A DNA stretch of 64,000 nucleotides from Neoaquamicrobium sediminum. Lineage in GTDB: Bacteria; Pseudomonadota; Alphaproteobacteria; Rhizobiales; Rhizobiaceae. The notes beneath the pieces are model-generated. The model saw only the letters and a program-made list of their open reading frames with translations, was not told the DNA's origin and did no database searches. Made by a program: the position numbers and the translations under genes. The DNA is taken from positions 1,798,001 through 1,862,000 of the forward strand of contig NZ_JABETK010000001.1 in assembly GCF_013240295.1 (NCBI RefSeq), given 5' to 3'. Shown piece by piece: positions 43,716-54,077 of the stretch (its first letter is position 1; the number at the start of each line of letters is the position of its first letter).

Positions 43716-43800
43716 CCCCTCTCCCGTTTTGTGCGCGGGAGGGGCGGGCCCTTCGGCTTCGAATGCCGAAGGTTCGGCAGCCCCTTTCGCATTTGCGAAA
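43716..43800 (+). promoter_or_regulatory. Three successive hairpins between acyltransferase and typA
   Basis: Hairpin 1 (43716-43744) pairs CCCCTctCCCG-like and CGGGAGGGG arms and may end the acyltransferase transcript. Hairpin 2 pairs CCTTCGGC (43750-43757) with GCCGAAGG (43765-43772). Hairpin 3 pairs TTTCGCA (43785-43791) with TGCGAAA (43794-43800), with AAGCC following. The last two could form a structured leader before typA; which are terminator and which leader cannot be decided from sequence. Confidence 0.5.
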
Positions 43801-43869
43801 AAGCCTGTATGAGCGCGGCAACCGAAAACGCCCGTGCCCTGCCGGGCCTGCCGAACCTCCGAGAGACCT

Positions 43870-45696
43870 ATGAAGCTCCGCAACATCGCGATCATCGCGC
43901 ATGTCGACCATGGCAAGACCACGCTCGTCGACGAACTGCTCAAACAGTCGGGCTCGTTCCGCGAAAACCAGCGCGTCGCCGAACGCGCGATGGACTCGAA
44001 CGACCTCGAGAAGGAGCGCGGCATTACCATCCTCGCCAAGGCCACGTCGGTGGACTGGAAGGATACGCGCATCAATATCGTCGATACCCCCGGCCACGCC
44101 GACTTCGGCGGCGAGGTGGAACGCATCCTGTCGATGGTCGACGGCGCGATCGTGCTGGTGGACGCTGCCGAAGGCCCGATGCCGCAGACCAAGTTCGTGG
44201 TCGGCAAAGCGCTGAAGGTCGGCCTCAAGCCGATCGTCGCGATCAACAAGATCGACCGGCCGGACGCACGCCATATCGAGGTCGTCAACGAGGTTTTCGA
44301 CCTGTTCGCCGCCCTCGACGCTACCGACGAGCAGCTCGATTTCCCGATCCTATACGGTTCGGGCCGCGACGGCTGGATGGCGGAAGCGCCGGAGGGACCG
44401 AAGGAAGACGGGCTGGCGCCGCTGTTCGACCTCGTGCTCAAGCACGTGCCGGAGCCGACGGTGAAGGAAGGTCCGTTCCGCATGATCGGCACCATTCTCG
44501 AGGCCAATCCCTTCCTCGGTCGCATCATCACCGGCCGCATCGAATCGGGCTCGCTCAAGCCGAACCAGGCGGTGAAGGTGCTGCACCACGACGGTTCGCT
44601 GCTCGAGAACGGCCGCGTCTCCAAAATCCTCGCCTTCCGCGGGCTTGAGCGCCAGCCGATCGAAGAAGCACAGGCCGGTGACATCGTCGCCATTGCCGGG
44701 CTTTCCAAGGGCACGGTCGCCGACACGTTCTGCGATCCGTCCATTTCCGAGCCGATGCAGGCCCAGCCGATCGACCCTCCGACGGTGACGATGTCCTTCA
44801 TCGTCAACGATTCGCCGCTGGCCGGCACCGAGGGCGACAAGGTGACGAGCCGCGTGATCCGCGACCGCCTGCTCAAGGAGGCCGAAGGCAACGTCGCGCT
44901 CAAGATCGAGGAATCGGCCGACAAGGATTCCTTCTACGTCTCCGGCCGTGGCGAATTGCAGCTCGCCGTGCTGATCGAGACCATGCGCCGCGAAGGCTTC
45001 GAGCTTGCCGTGTCGCGTCCTCGCGTGGTCATGCAGAAGGACGAGGACGGCAACCTGCTCGAGCCGATCGAGGAAGTGGTCGTCGACGTCGACGAGGAAC
45101 ATGCCGGCGTCGTCGTTCAGAAGATGTCGGAACGCAAGGCCGAGATGGTCGAGTTGCGCCCCTCTGGCGGCAACCGCCAGCGCCTCGTCTTCCACGCGCC
45201 GACCCGTGGCCTCATCGGCTACCAGTCGGAGCTGCTCACCGACACGCGCGGCACGGCGGTGATGAACCGGCTGTTCCACGCCTACCAGCCCTACAAAGGC
45301 GAGCTGCCCGGCCGCGTCAACGGAGTGCTGATCTCCAACGACCAGGGCGAGGCCGTCGCCTATGCGCTGTTCAACCTGGAGGATCGCGGCCCGATGGTGG
45401 TCGACCCCGGCGTGAAGGTCTATCAGGGCATGATCATCGGCATCCACAGCCGCGACAACGACCTCGAGGTCAATGTGCTGAAGGGCAAGAAGCTCACCAA
45501 CATCCGCGCTGCCGGCAAGGACGAGGCGGTGAAGCTGACGCCACCGATCCGCATGACGCTGGAGCGCGCGCTGTCGTGGATCCAGGACGACGAGCTGGTC
45601 GAGGTGACGCCGAAGTCGATCCGCCTGCGCAAGCTCTATCTCGACCCCAACGAGCGCAAGCGCTTCGAGAAGCAGCGGACGGCTGGCGCGGCTTAA
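43870..45696 (+). CDS. typA: Translational GTPase TypA/BipA
   Basis: 608-residue ribosome-associated GTPase. The ATG at 43870 gives the standard N-terminus [28 protein letters not shown]; an upstream in-frame ATG at 43834 is less likely. G-domain motifs: G1 [10 protein letters not shown]3 [10 protein letters not shown]4 [12 protein letters not shown]-like domains II, III and V follow, with the BipA-specific C-terminal segment [54 protein letters not shown]. It acts in 50S assembly and stress or cold adaptation. The gene is complete and well-conserved. Confidence 0.97.
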   Translation: MKLRNIAIIAHVDHGKTTLVDELLKQSGSFRENQRVAERAMDSNDLEKERGITILAKATSVDWKDTRINIVDTPGHADFGGEVERILSMVDGAIVLVDAAEGPMPQTKFVVGKALKVGLKPIVAINKIDRPDARHIEVVNEVFDLFAALDATDEQLDFPILYGSGRDGWMAEAPEGPKEDGLAPLFDLVLKHVPEPTVKEGPFRMIGTILEANPFLGRIITGRIESGSLKPNQAVKVLHHDGSLLENGRVSKILAFRGLERQPIEEAQAGDIVAIAGLSKGTVADTFCDPSISEPMQAQPIDPPTVTMSFIVNDSPLAGTEGDKVTSRVIRDRLLKEAEGNVALKIEESADKDSFYVSGRGELQLAVLIETMRREGFELAVSRPRVVMQKDEDGNLLEPIEEVVVDVDEEHAGVVVQKMSERKAEMVELRPSGGNRQRLVFHAPTRGLIGYQSELLTDTRGTAVMNRLFHAYQPYKGELPGRVNGVLISNDQGEAVAYALFNLEDRGPMVVDPGVKVYQGMIIGIHSRDNDLEVNVLKGKKLTNIRAAGKDEAVKLTPPIRMTLERALSWIQDDELVEVTPKSIRLRKLYLDPNERKRFEKQRTAGAA

Positions 45697-46127
45697 TTTT
45701 CGCTCACGGGCCGCATCGCCGCCTTCCGGCGGCTGGCCCCCGCGGGGGGCGCGCCACGAGGCGCGACGCCCGGTCGGGCTTGCAGCCTTCGGCTGATCCC
45801 GTGTGCTGTTCGACGGCTCGCCGTTTGGCGAGTCGCGCGAGCGGGCTTGCCGCCGATGCGTTCAGGGCCTATTGAAGCGCTTCCGCAACGTACGGACGCC
45901 TTGAGCTTTGCCACAGTAACGACCGGTCTCATCGTCAGTCCCCAACGGGCGCGCCAACGGCCCGCGAGATCGTCTTCGTTCGTGAGGGGCGGCGGTTCGA
46001 GACCGGTATGGCATCGCCTGCCTCCGGACACGCCGTTCCGAACATCTCCTAGCGCCGCCGCACCGAGCCTCTTTCGAGGCGTCTCGCCCCGCATGCCCCG
46101 CCGGACCCTTTTCAAGGGCAAGCGTTT
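45697..46127. other. Structured intergenic region after typA, no gene recognised
   Basis: 430 bases. Very GC-rich at first, with several short inverted repeats, e.g. GGCTCGCC at 45815-45822 against GGCGAGTC at 45826-45833 and CCCCCGCGGGGGG near 45735. A 142-codon frame on the minus strand covers most of it but has no family match, an Arg/Pro-biased composition, and no ribosome-binding site, so I do not call it. Possible repeat element or decayed sequence; nothing functional is demonstrated. Confidence 0.5.
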
Positions 46128-46793
46128 ATGCCGGGCACGCTGTGCATCACCTGGACCATTACATCTTCCTCCTCACCCATGCCGATACTGCCTTGCGCGC
46201 GCTGCAAAAACCAGCGCGCGTTCGCGAGCAGCGGGCGATTTCGGCTCAACGCCAACGGCAAGCGTCTCGACGCATGGCTGATCTATCGCTGCACCGTCTG
46301 TGACCAGACCTGGAACCGACCGGTGTTCGAGCGCCGGGCCCGAAACACGGTCGATCCGGCGTTGCTCGACGCATTGCAGCGCAACGATCCAGGGCTTGCG
46401 TCGAAAACCGCTTTCGACACGACCAGCATCAAGCGTTGGAAACACGGTGGCGATCACGGCCTATCGGTCGCGAAGGCGGTCGTTTCAGCCTGCGTGGCTG
46501 ATGCCGCACTTCTGGAAATAACCGTACGCATGCCGTCGCCGGTGCCGGGCAAACGGTGCGACAAGCTGCTGGCGCTCGGGCTCGGCGTTTCGCGAAGCGC
46601 CGTCGGAAAGCTGGCGCGAACCGGATGGCTGACGTTCGAGCCGGCGGCGGTGAATGCTCTGGCCAGACCGGTGCGCGACGGGCAGCGGGTATGGCTCAAG
46701 CTCGACGGACTGAGCGATGCGACGCTACTTCGAGCTACCGCATCCGGACGGGCTGACACTCCGATGTCAGCAGCGTCCGCGCCGGTCGATTGA
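46128..46793 (+). CDS. DUF1062 domain-containing protein
   Basis: 221-residue protein of the DUF1062 family. The N-terminus TLCITWTITSSSSPMPILPCARCKNQRAFASSGRFRLNANGKRLDAWLIYRCTVCDQTWNRPVFERR matches the family pattern and carries two CxxC pairs that look like a zinc ribbon. The C-terminal part includes CDKLLALGLGVSRSAVGKLARTGWL, an S4-like RNA-binding stretch. Function is unknown; a nucleic-acid-binding role is plausible. The downstream LysE gene starts 52 bases after the stop. Confidence 0.85.
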   Translation: MPGTLCITWTITSSSSPMPILPCARCKNQRAFASSGRFRLNANGKRLDAWLIYRCTVCDQTWNRPVFERRARNTVDPALLDALQRNDPGLASKTAFDTTSIKRWKHGGDHGLSVAKAVVSACVADAALLEITVRMPSPVPGKRCDKLLALGLGVSRSAVGKLARTGWLTFEPAAVNALARPVRDGQRVWLKLDGLSDATLLRATASGRADTPMSAASAPVD

Positions 46794-46845
46794 CAGCGTC
46801 CGGCTTCCGGCGATGATGCGGGTTTTCCATCGGGAGGCCTGCATC

Positions 46846-47457
46846 GTGGACCTGGCATTTCTGATTACGGCCCTGATCGTCGTCGCATCGCCCGGCACCG
46901 GCGTTCTCTACACGCTTGCGGTGGCGCTCGGTCGCGGCGGGGCCGCGTCGGTGGCCGCGGCCTTCGGCTGCACGCTGGGTATCATACCGCATATGGTGGC
47001 CGCGATCCTCGGGCTTGCGGCGCTGATGCACACCAGCGCGGTGCTGTTCCAGATCGTTAAGTTCGCCGGTGTTGCCTACCTTTTGTGGATGGCCTGGAAC
47101 ACGCTGAAGGAGCGCGGCCTGCTCGATGCCCAGCCGGAACGGTCCCGGCTGTCGCATTTCGCGATCGCCCGGCGCGGCGTGCTGATCAACATCCTCAACC
47201 CGAAGCTATCGATCTTCTTCCTGGCCTTCCTGCCGCAATTCGTGCCGGCTGATGCAGCCGCGCCGACGGCCACTATGGTCTGGCTCGCCCTGATATTCAT
47301 GGCGATGACCTTCGTGGTCTTCGTCATGTACGGCCAGATGGCCGCACTGGTGCGCGGGCGTGTGCTGTCGAGCCCGGTCGTCATGGCGTGGCTGCGGCGG
47401 AGCTTCGCCGCCGCGTTCGCCCTGCTCGGCCTGCGGCTGGCACTGTCGACACGGTAG
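46846..47457 (+). CDS. LysE family translocator (first of two)
   Basis: 203-residue inner-membrane exporter of the LysE/RhtB superfamily. I select the GTG at 46846 (MDLAFLITALIVVASPGTGVLYTLAVALGRG) because GGGAGG lies eight bases upstream and the protein then starts as usual for the family; longer frames lack this. Signature: ASPGTGVLYTLAVALGRGGAASVAAAFGCTLGI and KFAGVAYLLWMAWNTLK; six membrane helices. It likely exports an amino acid such as threonine or homoserine, but the substrate is not determinable. Tandem with a second LysE 27 bases downstream. Confidence 0.9.
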   Translation: MDLAFLITALIVVASPGTGVLYTLAVALGRGGAASVAAAFGCTLGIIPHMVAAILGLAALMHTSAVLFQIVKFAGVAYLLWMAWNTLKERGLLDAQPERSRLSHFAIARRGVLINILNPKLSIFFLAFLPQFVPADAAAPTATMVWLALIFMAMTFVVFVMYGQMAALVRGRVLSSPVVMAWLRRSFAAAFALLGLRLALSTR

Positions 47458-47484
47458 ATGCCCGTGATCCGGGAGGGCTGAACA

Positions 47485-48099
47485 ATGGAACTGACTTCGC
47501 TCGTCTTCTTTGCCGGTGCCCTGCTGGTTGCAGCCGGCTCTCCCGGCCCTTCGATCGCAGCGCTGGTGGCGCGTGTGATCTCCAAGGGCTTTCGCGACGT
47601 CTTCCCGTTTCTGGCCGCGATGTGGATCGGCGAGGCGATCTGGCTGTCGATGGCCGTTTTCGGCCTCGCCTTCGTGGCGCAGTCCTTTCACATGGCCTTT
47701 GTCGTGCTGAAATGGGCGGGCGTCGCCTATCTCTGCTGGCTCGCCTGGAAGATGTGGACGGCACCCGTGACGATCCGCGAAGGCGAGATGCCGCGCGCCG
47801 AGTCGCCGTGGCGGCTGTTCATGGCCGGCATGGCCGTCACGCTCGGCAATCCCAAGATCATGATGTTCTACATGGCATTGCTACCGACCATCATCGACCT
47901 AGGCACGGTGACTCTGGTCGGCTGGGCCGAGCTGACGGCGACGATGGCTCTCGTGCTGATCGCCATAGATCTCGTCTGGGTCGCGGCAGCCGTGCAGGCC
48001 CGACTACTGTTGCGCAGCCCACGCGCCATGCGCATCGCCAACCGGGTCTCGGCGACAACCATGGCGGGGGCCGCCGCCGCGATTGCCGCGCGGTCGTGA
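47485..48099 (+). CDS. LysE family translocator (second of two)
   Basis: 204-residue exporter of the same superfamily, starting MELTSLVFFAGALLVAAGSPGPSIAALVARVISKG. The PGPS motif, KWAGVAYLCWLAWKMW, and the VTLGNPKIMMFYMALLPTIIDL block are typical. Compared with the first copy it shares organisation but not detailed sequence, so this is an old duplication or independent acquisition. The pair is probably co-transcribed; substrate preference may differ. Confidence 0.92.
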   Translation: MELTSLVFFAGALLVAAGSPGPSIAALVARVISKGFRDVFPFLAAMWIGEAIWLSMAVFGLAFVAQSFHMAFVVLKWAGVAYLCWLAWKMWTAPVTIREGEMPRAESPWRLFMAGMAVTLGNPKIMMFYMALLPTIIDLGTVTLVGWAELTATMALVLIAIDLVWVAAAVQARLLLRSPRAMRIANRVSATTMAGAAAAIAARS

Positions 48100-48133
48100 T
48101 GTTCCTTATCGGCGTCCAATGGAGCCAGAAAGT

Positions 48134-48574
48134 TCAGACCGACTCCAAGAGATTCATACTGTCTGACGTACCAACTTTCCAACCGGCGAAGCAGCCCAGT
48201 ACTCCGCACGCGGTGCACCGGGTCCCGACGTAGAGCCAGCGAATGCCGCCCCGGTCGGGATAGATTGAAAACCCGACACCCACATTGGTGGACTCCGATC
48301 CACATTCAATGCATTTCAGACGCTCCGGCTCAGCGTCGTTCCAGTATTCGCCGCTGTCACATATGAAATGCTCGGATGCACAACTCGTACACGTTCGCCG
48401 CGCGACACTCTCATTGTCGTCCGCGTCCAAGAGAAACGCTAACGATCCGCAGTTGCATTGAGCAAACCGGAGTTCGTGAACCTCATACCCTTTGGGGGCA
48501 TAGGCTACCAAGAAGCCCGCGATATCGCTCGGCTCGCTGCCAACCCACCAGGTGCCTGACGTATCTATGCTCAT
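48134..48574 (-). CDS. Hypothetical cysteine-rich (zinc-ribbon-like) protein
   Basis: 146-residue protein, no recognised family. Cysteines are arranged as CxC, CTSC, CIEC and CTAC (residues ~40, ~62, ~87, ~119), which suggests two zinc ribbons: AQCNCGSLAFL ... TCTSCASEHFIC and LKCIECGSES ... TRCTACGVLGCF. The AT content is slightly higher than that of its neighbours. The start MSIDTSGTWWVG is four bases from the stop of the AhpD-like gene on the same strand, suggesting co-transcription. Could be an immunity- or regulator-type protein, but there is no evidence either way. Confidence 0.6.
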   Translation of the reverse strand: MSIDTSGTWWVGSEPSDIAGFLVAYAPKGYEVHELRFAQCNCGSLAFLLDADDNESVARRTCTSCASEHFICDSGEYWNDAEPERLKCIECGSESTNVGVGFSIYPDRGGIRWLYVGTRCTACGVLGCFAGWKVGTSDSMNLLESV

Positions 48575-48577
48575 CGT

Positions 48578-49144
48578 TTACCGTGCCATGGCGTGGTATT
48601 CGGCGTTGGGGCGCATGTCGATGGCGGCCGCGACGCGGTTGGACATGTTGAAGAAGGCGGCGGTCGAGGCGATGTCCCAGATGTCGCGCTCGGAAAAGCC
48701 GGCATCGCGCAGGCCCTGCCGGTCGGCCTCCTCGATCGTGTCGGGCCGCTCGGTCAGCTTCACGGCGAAATCGAGCATGGCTTTCTGCTTCGCTGTCAGA
48801 TCGGCTGCGCGATAGTTCATCACCATCATCTCGCCGAGCGCCGGGTCCCCGGAGAGCTGGCGCACCGCCGCGCCGTGGGCCGTGAGGCAGTAGTAGCAAT
48901 GGTTCACCGACGACACGGCGACCGCGATCATCTCGCGCTCGAGCTTGGATAGACCCGAATCGCCAAGCATCAGGTCGTTGTACATGTCGGTGAAGGCGCG
49001 CAGCTTCTTTTCGTTGAACGCATAGGCCAGAAGCACGTTGGGCACGAGGCCAAGCTTCTCCTCGCATTTGGCGAAATAGGCCTTCGTCGCATCGGAAAGC
49101 TCGCCCTCCTGCGCCAGATCTAGCGCCGTCACCTTTTCGCCCAT
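48578..49144 (-). CDS. Peroxidase-related / carboxymuconolactone decarboxylase family protein
   Basis: 188-residue AhpD-like protein: LSKLEREMIAVAVSSVNHCYYCLTAHGAAVRQLSG contains the Cys-x-x-Cys redox pair and proton-relay His of alkylhydroperoxidase D. The N-terminal segment (EGELSDATKAYFAKCEEKLGLVPNVLLAYAFNEKKLRAFTDMYNDLM) and the C-terminal block AVKLTERPDTIEEADRQGLRDAGFSERDIWDIASTAAFFNMSNRVA place it in the peroxidase-related subgroup. It may act in peroxide detoxification. It is divergent from the NAD-GDH gene. Confidence 0.9.
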   Translation of the reverse strand: MGEKVTALDLAQEGELSDATKAYFAKCEEKLGLVPNVLLAYAFNEKKLRAFTDMYNDLMLGDSGLSKLEREMIAVAVSSVNHCYYCLTAHGAAVRQLSGDPALGEMMVMNYRAADLTAKQKAMLDFAVKLTERPDTIEEADRQGLRDAGFSERDIWDIASTAAFFNMSNRVAAAIDMRPNAEYHAMAR

Positions 49145-49217
49145 CGCTTCATCTCCCTTTCATCGCTTGTCTGCATATTCGCCGCGCGCCGGTGGTCAAC
49201 CCGGCTCGTCAAACCGT

Positions 49218-49243
49218 TTTTGTCTGCTACGATACCGACAAAA
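49218..49243. promoter_or_regulatory. Inverted repeat in promoter of NAD-GDH gene
   Basis: TTTTGTC and GACAAAA form perfect 7-bp arms separated by 12 bases, immediately upstream of a TATTAT -10-like element (49245-49250) and 26 bases before the start codon. The position between likely -35 and -10 elements fits an operator for a repressor; the regulator is unknown. Confidence 0.45.
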
Positions 49244-49268
49244 GTATTATTTGGGAGAGGGAATCGCC

Positions 49269-52200
49269 ATGGTTGCGGGCACCAGGAAGCCGACCGCCAC
49301 AAAGTCGAAAACGGCTGAAGTGGAGAAGCTTGCGGCCTTCCTCAAGGCAAGGGCCCCGGCCGAAGACCTTTCCGATTACGATCCCGGCGTCTTCGAACAT
49401 GCAGCGGCGCTGGCCCACGCCGCCCTGAAGCGGCACAAGCGCGGCGACAGCGTGATCTCCATCGACGAGGACCCGGCGCTCCTGCGGCACGGCCGCCCGG
49501 TTTCGGCGATCACCATCGTCAACGACAACATGCCGTTCCTGTTCGATTCGATTACCGGCGAGATCGCGGAGAGCGCCGGCGAGGCGTCGCTGGTGCTGCA
49601 CCCGGTCATTCTGGTCAAGCACGACAAGAACGGGGTAGCCGATCTGGTCGGCGACGGGTCGGCTGGCAAGTCCGACCCTCACGCGGACCGCGTCAGTCTC
49701 ATCCATGTGCATGTCGCCCGCATGGGCAAGGAAGCGGCGGATGCGCTCAGAGGCCGGCTGGCGCATATCCTCTCGCAGGTGCGGGCCGCCGTCAGCGACT
49801 GGAAGCCGATGCTTGCCCGGCTCGACCAGGCGATCCACGATTTCCGCTACGTGCCGGTGCCGCTCGACAAGGACGAGGTGACCGAGAGCATCGCGTTCCT
49901 GGAATGGCTGCGCGACGACAATTTCACCTTCCTCGGCATGCGCGAGTTCAAATATGTCGGGGCGAGAAGAGCGGCTCGCTCGAGCGCACCAAGAAGGTAG
50001 GCCTCGGCATTCTCGCGGACCCTGATGTGCGGGTTTTGCGTCGCGGCGCCGAGCCGGTGACCACCACGCCCGAGATCCGCGCATTCCTGCACGGGCCGGA
50101 GCCGCTGCTGGTGACCAAGGCGAACGCAAAGTCGGTCGTCCACCGGCGCATCTATCTCGATTATATCGGGGTCAAGACCTTCGACGCGAAAGGCAAGCTG
50201 ACCGGCGAATTGCGGATCGTCGGCCTGTTCACCTCGACGGCCTATACGCGCTCGGTGATGAAGATCCCCTATCTGCGCTCGAAGGCCAACGCGGTCATCG
50301 CGCGGTCGGGGTTCGATCCGGGCGACCATTCCGGCAAGGCGCTCATCAACGTTCTGGAATCCTATCCGCGCGACGAGCTGTTCCAGATCAGCGTTCCGAT
50401 TTTGCGCAAGCATGCGGAGGCGATCCTGGCGCTGGGCGAGCGGCCGCGCGTGCGGGCACTCTTCCGTGTCGACCAGTTCGACCGCTTCGTCTCCGTCATC
50501 GTCTTCGTGCCGCGCGACCGCTACGATTCCAACGTGCGCGAGCGAATCGGCGATTTCCTCAAGACGATCTTCGACGGACGTTTGTCGGCTTATTATCCGG
50601 CCTTTCCGGAAGGCAGTCTCGCCCGCGTCCACTTCATCATCGGCCGCTCGGGGGACAAGACCCCCAAGGTCGAGACCGCGGCGCTCGAGGCGGGTCTGCG
50701 CGCCATCGTGCGCACCTGGGACGACGCTCTGCGCGAGGCGGCCGCCGATGCCGGTGTGGCGCCGGCGATGGTCGCCATCGCCAACCGCCTGCCGCAGAGC
50801 TATCGCAACTCGTTCCCGGCAGACATTGCGCTGCGCGACGCGGGCAGGATCGCGAATGTCGGCCCTGAGAACCCCATTGCGATCGATTTTTACAGGCTTG
50901 GAGACCACACGCCCTCCGATGCCGGACTGAAAATCTATCATCACGGCATGCCGGTGGCGCTGTCCAAGCGCGTGCCTCTTCTCGAAAACATGGGCTTCCG
51001 CGTCATCAGCGAGCGCACGTTCGAGATCGAGGCCGAGGAGGGTGCGGCTCCGACCTTCGTCCACGACATGGAGCTGGTCAACGGCTTCGGGCAGCCGATC
51101 GACCTTTCCGACGGCGGCGCGTTGCTGGAGGAGGTCTTCCTGTCGGTCTGGCGCGGCGAAACCGACAACGACGCCTATGCCGCGCTGGTGCAGACCGCGG
51201 GCATGGGCGCCCATCAGATACAGCTCCTGCGGGCCTACGGGCGCTACCTCCAGCAGGCCGGCATTCCGCAGAGCCAGGATTTCATCGCTGCCGTGCTCAA
51301 CCGATACCCCGACATAGCGCGGGCGCTGTTCCAGCTTTTCGAGGCGCGGTTCGACCCGGCCATGCAGAAGGAGGGTGAAGTCACCGCCCTTCACATCAAG
51401 GCGGCGATCAAGGATGCGCTCGACGCGGTGCCGAACCTCGACGACGACACGATCCTGCGCCGCTACCAGAACCTTATCGAATCCTCGTTGCGCACCAACT
51501 ATTTTTCGGTTTCATCCGAAGGTCCGCGTTCGCTTGCGATCAAGCTCGATTCGCGGGCCGTTTCCGGCCTGCCGGAGCCGCGCCCATGGCGCGAGATATT
51601 CGTCTACGGCTCCGAGGTCGAGGGCGTGCATCTGCGTTTCGGCGCCGTGGCGCGCGGTGGACTGCGCTGGTCGGACCGGGCCCAGGACTACCGCACCGAG
51701 GTGCTAGGCCTCGTCAAGGCGCAGCAGGTCAAGAATGCCGTGATCGTGCCGGTGGGCGCCAAGGGCGGCTTCTACCCGCGCTTGCTTCCGACAGGCGGCA
51801 GCCGCGCCGAAATCTTCGAGGCCGGCAAGAAGGCCTACATCAACTTCATCTCGACGATGCTGTCGATCACCGACAATCTCCACGGCGACAAGGTCGTGCC
51901 GCCGAAGGGCGTGATCCGCCGCGATGGTGACGATCCCTATTTCGTGGTCGCGGCCGACAAGGGTACGGCGACGTTCTCTGACACCGCAAACGCGATCAGC
52001 CAGTCGCATGACTTCTGGCTCGACGACGCTTTCGCCTCGGGCGGGTCGGCCGGTTACGACCACAAAAAGATGGGCATCACCGCGCGCGGTGCGTGGGAGG
52101 CGGTGAAGCGGCATTTCCGCGAGATGAACCGCGACATCCAGACCGAACCCTTCACGGTGGTCGGCGTCGGCGACATGTCGGGCGACGTGTTCGGCAACGG

Positions 52201-54035
52201 TATGCTGCTGTCGCCCTGCATCCGGCTCATCGCAGCGTTCGACCATCGCGACATCTTTATCGACCCCAACCCGGACGAGGCGAAATCCTTCGCCGAGCGC
52301 AAGCGGCTGTTCGAGAACCCGCAGCTCAACTGGCAGGACTACAACCGCGAGGCCATGTCGGAAGGCGGCATGGTGATCCCGCGCTCGGCCAAGTCGGTTT
52401 CGCTGACCCCGCAGGCCATGAACGCGATCGGGCTCGACAAGACGACGGCCTCGCCGGCCGAGATCATGAATGCCATCCTCAAGGCATCGGTGGACCTGCT
52501 CTGGTTCGGCGGCATCGGCACCTATGTGCGCGGCGCGGGCGAGATCGAACGCCGAGGTGGGCGATCGCGCCAACGACGCAATCCGCATCATCGGCGTCGA
52601 AGTGCGGGCCAAGGTTGTCGGCGAAGGCGCCAATCTGGGCATGACCCAGCGCGCGCGCATCGAATATGGCCTCAATGGCGGGCGCTGCAATTCCGACGCG
52701 ATCGACAATTCTGCCGGCGTGAATTCGTCGGACGTCGAGGTCAACATCAAGATCGCGCTGGCGGCTGCCATGCGCAAGGGCTCGCTCACACGGCCCGCGC
52801 GCGACAAGCTGCTCGCCGAGATGACCGAAGAGGTAGCGGCGCTGGTGCTCGCCAACAATTACGAGCAGACGCTGTCGATCTCGCTCACCCGCCGGCGCGG
52901 GTTGGCCGATCTTGCTCATCAGGAGCGCTTCATGCAAGCGCTGGAGGGGCGGGGGCAGCTCGACCGGGTGGTCGAGGTGCTGCCGAGCAGTGCCGCACTG
53001 GCCGAGCGCGAGGCGCGCGGCGAGCCGCTGACCCGCGCCGAGATCGGCGTACTGCTCGCCTATGCCAAGATCGTCCTGTTTGACGACATCGTGGCCAGCA
53101 AGCTGCCCGACGATCCGCATTTCCATGCCGACCTGATGGGCTATTTCCCGGCCCGCATGGCCAAGAAATATGCGACCGAAATCGAAGGACACCGGCTGCG
53201 GCGCGAGATCGTCGCGACGGTGGTTGGCAACGATGTTATCAATCGTGGCGGGCCGTCCTTCATCACGCGCATGCAGGATTTGACCGGCTGCGCGGCGGCC
53301 GAAGCCGTCGCTGCCTTCTCGGTGGTGCGCGACGGTTTCGAATTGCCGGCGCTCTACAGCGAGATCGACGCGCTCGACAACAAGGTGGACGGCAACCTCC
53401 AGCTCGAACTCTACCAGTCGGTCGGGCGGCTGGTGCATTCGGCGACCACGTGGTTCCTCAAGCACGACGACAACGCCGCCCCGCTGGGCGAGCGCATCGC
53501 GACGCTGCGCGCCGCGCGCAAGGCACTCGAGGGCCGCATCGGCGCGATGTTGCCGTCCTTTACCGGAGACCGGCTGGAGGAGCGTACCCACGAGCTGTTC
53601 AAGGCGGGCGCGCCGGAGGCGCTGGCCAAGCGTGTCGCCTTCCTGCCCATCGCTGAGTTGGTGCCAGACATTGCCCGGGTCGCGCGGGATGCAAAGTCCG
53701 GCCTGGTCGAGGCGGCGCAGGCATTCTTCGCCGTCACCGACGCTTTCCGCATCGGCCGCATCTCGGATGCCGCGCGCGCGATCACCCCGTCCGACTATTA
53801 TGACGGGCTGGCGCTCTCGCGTGCCACGGAGACGATCAGCACCGCCCGCAACGATATGGCCGCCGCCGCTCTCTCCCGCTTCGGCAAGCAGACCGACCCG
53901 GTTGCGACCTGGCTGGAGGCCGGTGGCGAACGCGTCGCCCGCGTACGCGACCGGCTGCAGGCACTGACCGAGGGTGGGGAGCTCACGGTCTCGCGCCTCA
54001 CGGTCGCGTCCGGCCTGATGTCCGATCTGGGATAA
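49269..54035 (+). pseudogene. NAD-specific glutamate dehydrogenase (large, ~180 kDa type), two apparent frameshifts
   Basis: Large NAD-GDH converting glutamate to 2-oxoglutarate and ammonium for catabolism. The start at 49269 (MVAGTRKPTATKSKTAEVEK) follows GGGAGAGGG. Regions in order: N-terminal ACT-like regulatory part, catalytic part (GGLRWSDRAQDYRTEVLGLVKAQQVKNAVIVPVGAKGGFYPR), NAD domain (VGVGDMSGDVFGNGML) and the long C-terminal helical region. The frame breaks twice: at the G-run 49959-49962 one G is missing (FKYVGGEKSGSLERTKK restored), and at 52541-52545 one base is extra (GESNAEVGDRANDAIRI restored). With both corrected the protein is 1588 residues, the normal size. Intact motifs throughout support sequencing errors rather than decay. 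Confidence 0.9.
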
Positions 54036-54077
54036 GAGCAACCGGGCGACGTGTCCGTCAGGATATCGGGAGGGGTG

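Noticed and set aside
45693..46121. 142-codon minus-strand frame after typA
   Set aside because: No family match, Arg/Pro/Gly-biased, no ribosome-binding site, and it covers inverted repeats.
49269..54035. NAD-GDH as three separate genes
   Set aside because: The three frames join into one normal-length enzyme when one base is added at the first break and one removed at the second; no independent starts or ribosome-binding sites are at the breaks.
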